From Acidimicrobiales bacterium (GTDB lineage: Bacteria > Actinomycetota > Acidimicrobiia > Acidimicrobiales > MedAcidi-G1): a stretch of DNA of 34,655 nt. Where the stretch lies: NCBI GenBank assembly GCA_016845305.1, contig JAERSW010000021.1, forward strand, positions 1-34,655. The letters run 5' to 3'. This document shows, in pieces, positions 30,999 through 34,655 of the stretch; within the stretch, counting starts at the first letter, position 1; every line of letters begins with the position of its first letter. Both the position numbers and the translations under genes were made by a program. Under the pieces are notes generated by a model. It worked only from the letters and a program-made list of their open reading frames with translations. It searched no databases and was not told the DNA's origin.

Positions 30999-31896
30999 AG
31001 GAGCCGGCGGGGGCCAGCACCATGGCCGGCTTGACCCGGCCCGGCCGGTCGCCGTGCGGCTGGTAGACGGCCAGGAGGTCGCCGGCCGGGCCGTACACCG
31101 GCCACGGGCCGACCCCCGCCGTGGTCGGGTCCAGCCCGATCGCCTCGGCGGCCAGCGGCTTTCCGTGGGACACGTCGAGCGCCGTGGCCTCGTCGACCGA
31201 CACGCCGGACAGGTCGCGCATCGCCGCGGCCACCGGCAGCAGCACCGGCGACTCCAGCGGATGGGCCTCGGCCAGCGTGAACGAACCCACCGCGGTGCGT
31301 CGGAGCCTGCGCAGGTGGGCACCCCCGCCCAACGCCGTGCCCAGGTCGGCGGCCAGGGTGCGCACGTAGGTCCCCGACGAGCAGGCCACGGCCACGTCGA
31401 AGACGCCCGGCTCGTCGGCCGGCGCCACGTCGAAGCGGTGCACGGTGACCGGTCGGGCCTCGCGCTCGACCTCGCCGCCCTCCCGGGCGATCTCGTGGAG
31501 GCGGCGGCCGCCGACCTTGACGGCGGACACCATGGGCGGCACCTGCTCGATGTCGCCGGTCAGGCCGGCCGCGGCGGCCACGACGTCGTCGAGGGAGACC
31601 CCGGCCATGTCGTGGGTGGCGGTGACGTCTCCCGAGGCGTCCAGCGTGGTCGTCTCGGTGCCCAGCACCACCTGCCCGATGTACTCCTTGCCGAGGGCGG
31701 TCAGGAAGCGCAGCAGTCGGGTGGCCCGACCCACGCCGAGGACCAGGACCCCGGTGGCGTCCGGATCCAGCGTGCCGGAGTGGCCGACCTTGCGGGTGCC
31801 GAGCACGCCGCGGGACTTCGCCACCACGTCGTGGCTGGTCCAGCCCGCCTCCTTGTCGATGACCGCGACCCCCTCGGGAGGGGGTTCCCCGGGCAC
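30997..31896 (-). CDS. truB: tRNA pseudouridine-55 synthase TruB
   Basis: Makes pseudouridine 55 in the T-loop of tRNAs; 299 aa. Motif II GHSGTLDPDATGVLVLG contains catalytic D44. KEYIGQVVLGTETTTLDASG, QVPPMVSAVKVGGRRLHEIAR and SSGTYVRTLAADLG are the other TruB landmarks; a short PUA-like C-terminal domain closes the protein (KPLAAEAIGL, GRVKPAMVL). The GTG start at 31896 overlaps the rbfA stop by one base (TAGTG), with GAGGAGGAG from the rbfA tail codons as ribosome site, so the acidic Glu tail of RbfA doubles as the truB Shine-Dalgarno. Confidence 0.96.
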   Translation of the reverse strand: MPGEPPPEGVAVIDKEAGWTSHDVVAKSRGVLGTRKVGHSGTLDPDATGVLVLGVGRATRLLRFLTALGKEYIGQVVLGTETTTLDASGDVTATHDMAGVSLDDVVAAAAGLTGDIEQVPPMVSAVKVGGRRLHEIAREGGEVEREARPVTVHRFDVAPADEPGVFDVAVACSSGTYVRTLAADLGTALGGGAHLRRLRRTAVGSFTLAEAHPLESPVLLPVAAAMRDLSGVSVDEATALDVSHGKPLAAEAIGLDPTTAGVGPWPVYGPAGDLLAVYQPHGDRPGRVKPAMVLAPAGS

Positions 31897-32363
31897 TACT
31901 CCTCCTCGTCGGCGGTCGGCTCGTCGGTGGTCGGCTCGACGGTGGTCGGCTCGTCGGCGGACGGCCCGTCGGACGGGGACCCGAGCCCGCGGAGGATCTC
32001 CTCGATCCGGTCGGCGGACCGGACCGCCTCGTCGACCAGGAAGGTCAGAGGAGGCACCCGACGCAGCCGGGCCCGCTCGCCGATGGCCCGGTGCAGGCGG
32101 GGCCGGTACTCCTCCAGCGCCTCGAGCAGCTCCCCGTCGGGAGCGTCGGAGGCCACCCAGGCCCGGGCAATGCTGAGGTCCTGGTCGGTCTCCACGCCGG
32201 TGACCGTGGCGAAGCCCAGGCGGTCGTCGTCGATCCGCTCCAGTTCTTCGGCCAGGATGCGGACCAGCAGCTCGTTCAGCCGATCGGTCCGCTGGAAGCC
32301 GCGACCGCCGCCCTTCGACCGGGGTCCGGCGGAGCGGGACCCGCGGGATGCACGCCGTCCCAT
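31896..32363 (-). CDS. rbfA: Ribosome-binding factor A
   Basis: 155-aa 30S maturation factor with a type II KH-like fold: RTDRLNELLVRILAEELERI, then DLSIARAWVAS and the LRRVPPLTFLVDEAVRSADRIEEIL block. The N-terminal 25 residues are basic (Arg/Gly/Ser-rich); the last 24 residues are an acidic DEPTT-type repeat tail. The ATG is 9 nt after the infB stop, so infB-rbfA-truB form one transcript. Confidence 0.95.
   Translation of the reverse strand: MGRRASRGSRSAGPRSKGGGRGFQRTDRLNELLVRILAEELERIDDDRLGFATVTGVETDQDLSIARAWVASDAPDGELLEALEEYRPRLHRAIGERARLRRVPPLTFLVDEAVRSADRIEEILRGLGSPSDGPSADEPTTVEPTTDEPTADEEE
31911..31970. repeat. 15-bp tandem repeat encoding the RbfA tail
   Basis: Four units of 15 bp (GGTGGTCGGCTCGTC type) at 31911, 31926, 31941 and 31956, with a few substitutions. 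On the minus strand they encode the repeated TxDEP/TTVEP pentapeptides. Confidence 0.8.
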
Positions 32364-32372
32364 GGTCGGACC

Positions 32373-34655
32373 CTAGGTGCGGGGGATCTCCCGCTCCTCG
32401 AAGGTCTCGATCACGTCGCCGTCCTTGAGGTCCTGGTAGTCCGAGAGCCCGATGCCGCACTCGTAGCCGGACTGGACCTCGCGGACGTCCTCCTTGAAGC
32501 GCTTCAGCGAGCTGACCTCGCCCTTCCAGATGATCGTGCCCTCGCGCAGGAAGCGGACCTTGGAGCCACGGGTGATGGTGCCGTTGGTGACGTAGCAGCC
32601 GGCCACCTTGCCGATCCGGGGCACCGAGAAGACCTCGCGCACCTCGGCGTCGCCGGTGACGACCTCCTCGAACTCGGGGGCGAGCAGGCCGAGCATGGCC
32701 GCCTCGATCTCCTCGATCAGCTTGTAGATGATCTCGTAGGAGCGGATCTCGACGTTCTCGGCCTCGGCCAGTTCCCGGGCCTTGCGTTCCGGACGGACGT
32801 TGAAGCCGAGGATGGTGGCGTTCGACGTGGCGGCCAGCTGGATGTCGTTCTCGGTGATCCGACCCACCGCCCGGTGGACGAAGGCCAGCTTCACCTCGTC
32901 GCGCTCCAGCTTGCGGAGGCTCTCGGTGACCGCCTCCAGCGAACCGTGCACGTCGGCCTTGACGATCAGGTTCAGCGTCGCCGCCTCGCCCTTCTGGATC
33001 TGCTCGAAGATGTCCTCGAGACGGGCACCACCCGACAGGGCGTGGGCGTCGCGGCCGATGTTGGCCTGGCGGCGCCAGTGGCCCCGCTTGTCGGCCACCC
33101 GGCCGGCGATCTTCTCGTTGGGGGCCACCACGAAGCCCTCGCCGGCGTCCGGCACGTCGGACAGGCCCAGGACCTGCACCGGCGTGGACGGGCCGGCCTG
33201 CTTGACCTGCCGGCCCTGGTCGTCGACGAGTGCCCGCACCCGACCCCAGGCGGCGCCGGCCACCAGCGGGTCGCCGACCTTGAGGGTGCCGCGCTGCACC
33301 AGGATGGTGGCAACCGGCCCCCGGCCGATGTCCAGGAACGACTCCAGCACGACGCCCTGGGACCGGCCGTCGGGGTCGGCCCGCAGGTCCTCGACCTCGG
33401 CCACCACGTTCAGGTTGTCCAGCAGGTCGTCAACGCCCAGGTTCTGCAGGGCGGAGACCTCGACGCAGATGGTGTCGCCACCCCACGACTCGGGCACCAG
33501 GTCGTGCTCGGCGAGCTGCCCGAGGACCTTCTGCGGATCGGCGTTCTCGCGGTCGATCTTGTTGACGGCCACGATGATCGGCACGTCGGCGGCCCGGGCG
33601 TGGCTGAGGGCCTCGACGGTCTGGGGCATGACCCCGTCGTCGGCGGCCACCACGAGGACCACGATGTCGGTCGAACCGGCGCCGCGGGCCCGCATGGCGG
33701 TGAACGCCTCGTGGCCCGGGGTGTCGATGAAGGTCAGGCGCTTGCCGCCCCGCTCGGCCTGGTAGGCGCCGATGTGCTGGGTGATGCCACCCGCTTCGTC
33801 GTCGACGACGTTGGCACTGCGGATCTGGTCCAGCAGCTTCGTCTTGCCGTGGTCAACGTGGCCCATCACGGTGATGACCGGCGGGCGGACCGGGGCGTCG
33901 TCGTCCTCGAGGTCGTCGACGACGTCGAGCAGCTTGAGCAGCTCGACCTCCTGCTCCTCGCCCGGGTCGACCATGCGGATCTCGGCGCCCAGCTCGGCAG
34001 CGAAGAGCTCGATCATGTCGTCGGACAGCGACTGGGTGGCCGTGACCATCTCGCCCTGCTGCATCAGGAAGCGGACGACGTCGGCGGCGGTGCGATTCAG
34101 CTTGGGGCCGAGGTCCTGGGCGGTGCAGGCCCGCTCCACGACCACCTCGCCCTCGGGGACCGCGGTGTCGTCGGGCGTGTAGGTCGGAACGTCCATGGGC
34201 TGGAGTTCCTCGCGGCGACGACGACGGCGCCCCTTGCGACGCGGCGGGCGACGTCCGCCGGGGCCACCACCGGGACCGCCGGGACGACCACCGGGACCGC
34301 CACCCGGGCGACCACCGGGACCACCGCCCGGACCACCGCCGGGACGGCCGGGACCACCGCCGGCACCGGGCACCGACTCACGGGGGCCACCACCCATCGG
34401 TGGGCGTCGACCCACCGGGGGCGGACCGGTTCGACGGCCGGGAGGACCACCGGTCGGAGCGGCCGTCCGACGACCACCCAGGCCGGGAGGCGGCGGGATC
34501 GGCTTGCCGGTCGACGAGACGGGCGGGCCGGGGGGCGGCGGGATCGGCTTGCCGGACGCCGACAGCGGCGGCGTGGCACCGACCGGCGGCACGACGGGCG
34601 CGGCCGGATCGGCCACCTTGGCCGCCGGGTCGGGCACCGACGGGCCGTCGTCGAC
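32373..34655 (-). CDS. infB: Translation initiation factor IF-2 (5' end outside window)
   Basis: Delivers initiator tRNA to the 30S subunit and drives subunit joining. The frame is open to the window edge, so the N-terminus is missing; the first in-window GTG (34637) is probably not the true start. Order: Pro/Ala-rich then Gly/Pro/Arg-rich linker, an IF2_N domain ([20 protein letters not shown]), the G domain with P-loop [16 protein letters not shown] and NKID, domain II, and the C-terminal tRNA-binding domains ending [11 protein letters not shown]. An in-frame ATG at 34196 has GAGGAA 9 nt upstream and may start a shorter isoform. Heads the infB-rbfA-truB unit as seen here. Confidence 0.97.
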   Translation of the reverse strand, partial: VDDGPSVPDPAAKVADPAAPVVPPVGATPPLSASGKPIPPPPGPPVSSTGKPIPPPPGLGGRRTAAPTGGPPGRRTGPPPVGRRPPMGGGPRESVPGAGGGPGRPGGGPGGGPGGRPGGGPGGRPGGPGGGPGGRRPPRRKGRRRRRREELQPMDVPTYTPDDTAVPEGEVVVERACTAQDLGPKLNRTAADVVRFLMQQGEMVTATQSLSDDMIELFAAELGAEIRMVDPGEEQEVELLKLLDVVDDLEDDDAPVRPPVITVMGHVDHGKTKLLDQIRSANVVDDEAGGITQHIGAYQAERGGKRLTFIDTPGHEAFTAMRARGAGSTDIVVLVVAADDGVMPQTVEALSHARAADVPIIVAVNKIDRENADPQKVLGQLAEHDLVPESWGGDTICVEVSALQNLGVDDLLDNLNVVAEVEDLRADPDGRSQGVVLESFLDIGRGPVATILVQRGTLKVGDPLVAGAAWGRVRALVDDQGRQVKQAGPSTPVQVLGLSDVPDAGEGFVVAPNEKIAGRVADKRGHWRRQANIGRDAHALSGGARLEDIFEQIQKGEAATLNLIVKADVHGSLEAVTESLRKLERDEVKLAFVHRAVGRITENDIQLAATSNATILGFNVRPERKARELAEAENVEIRSYEIIYKLIEEIEAAMLGLLAPEFEEVVTGDAEVREVFSVPRIGKVAGCYVTNGTITRGSKVRFLREGTIIWKGEVSSLKRFKEDVREVQSGYECGIGLSDYQDLKDGDVIETFEEREIPRT
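34490..34557. repeat. 22-bp exact direct repeat in the infB linker
   Basis: The same 22 bases occur at 34490-34511 and 34536-34557; on the minus strand both encode GKPIPPPPG. They lie in the low-complexity N-terminal linker of IF-2. Confidence 0.8.

Noticed and set aside
29629-32376. Plus-strand open frame of about 915 codons across TauE, ribF, truB and rbfA
   Set aside because: Spans four genuine minus-strand genes and has no recognisable motif.
34230-34400. Repetitive GGACCACCGCC-like stretch considered as a CRISPR or satellite array
   Set aside because: It is the in-frame coding of the Gly/Pro/Arg linker of IF-2; no constant repeats with unique spacers.

Overview
This is a high-GC, gene-dense chromosomal segment (coding third positions almost all G or C; many GTG starts; 1-4 nt start/stop overlaps). 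It looks like a member of the Actinomycetota. Gene content and order (infB-rbfA-truB-ribF ... rpsO-pnp-M16 peptidase-dapB ... dapA-rnj-ftsK ... pgsA-cinA ... recA-miaB-miaA-dapF-hflX) match from memory the conserved actinobacterial block known from Mycobacterium and Streptomyces. Protein style and the leaderless promoters suggest a deep, possibly Acidimicrobiia-like lineage, but that is inference. No mobile element, phage gene, CRISPR array, tRNA or rRNA was seen. It reads as core chromosome.

Layout by coordinate, nearly all on the minus strand. 1-6667: dapD (cut by the window edge), then the operon miaB-miaA-dapF-hflX-dapC, read right to left, mixing tRNA modification, lysine/cell-wall synthesis and a ribosome-associated GTPase. 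6739-8603: recA with a textbook LexA/SOS box inside its promoter, and divergent msrB on the plus strand. 8601-13327: operon antiporter-rimO-pgsA-cinA-thpR. 13401-15995: ftsK. 16069-21036: dapB, a SURF1-like gene, an unrecognised winged-helix-like protein, dapA and RNase J. 21113-25308: rpsO, pnp and an M16 peptidase. 25462-26399: two plus-strand VOC-fold paralogues. 26440-29135: an FMN riboswitch controlling ribE-ribBA-ribH. 29217-30951: ribF and a TauE/SafE permease. 30997-34655: truB, rbfA and infB (5' end outside the window).

Themes. Lysine/diaminopimelate synthesis is represented by dapA, dapB, dapD, dapC and dapF in three nearby places; dapE and lysA are not here. Riboflavin is made by RibBA, RibH and RibE under FMN control, and converted to FMN/FAD by RibF from a separate promoter. 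RNA and translation functions (IF2, RbfA, TruB, S15, PNPase, RNase J, MiaA, MiaB, RimO, HflX) dominate the rest.

The most interesting structure is regulatory. At least ten transcription-unit heads carry a TAnnnT hexamer ending only 6-8 nt before the start codon with no ribosome binding site, which is the signature of leaderless mRNAs. Genes with long leaders (recA, pnp, dapA, ribE) instead keep a purine-rich Shine-Dalgarno. Other points: a candidate translational switch downstream of the FMN aptamer, a 15-bp duplication whose junction creates the ftsK stop codon (the only stop separating ftsK from the rimO reading frame), terminator-like hairpins that contain the stop codons, and acidic repeat tails on RimO and RbfA made of 15-bp tandem repeats.
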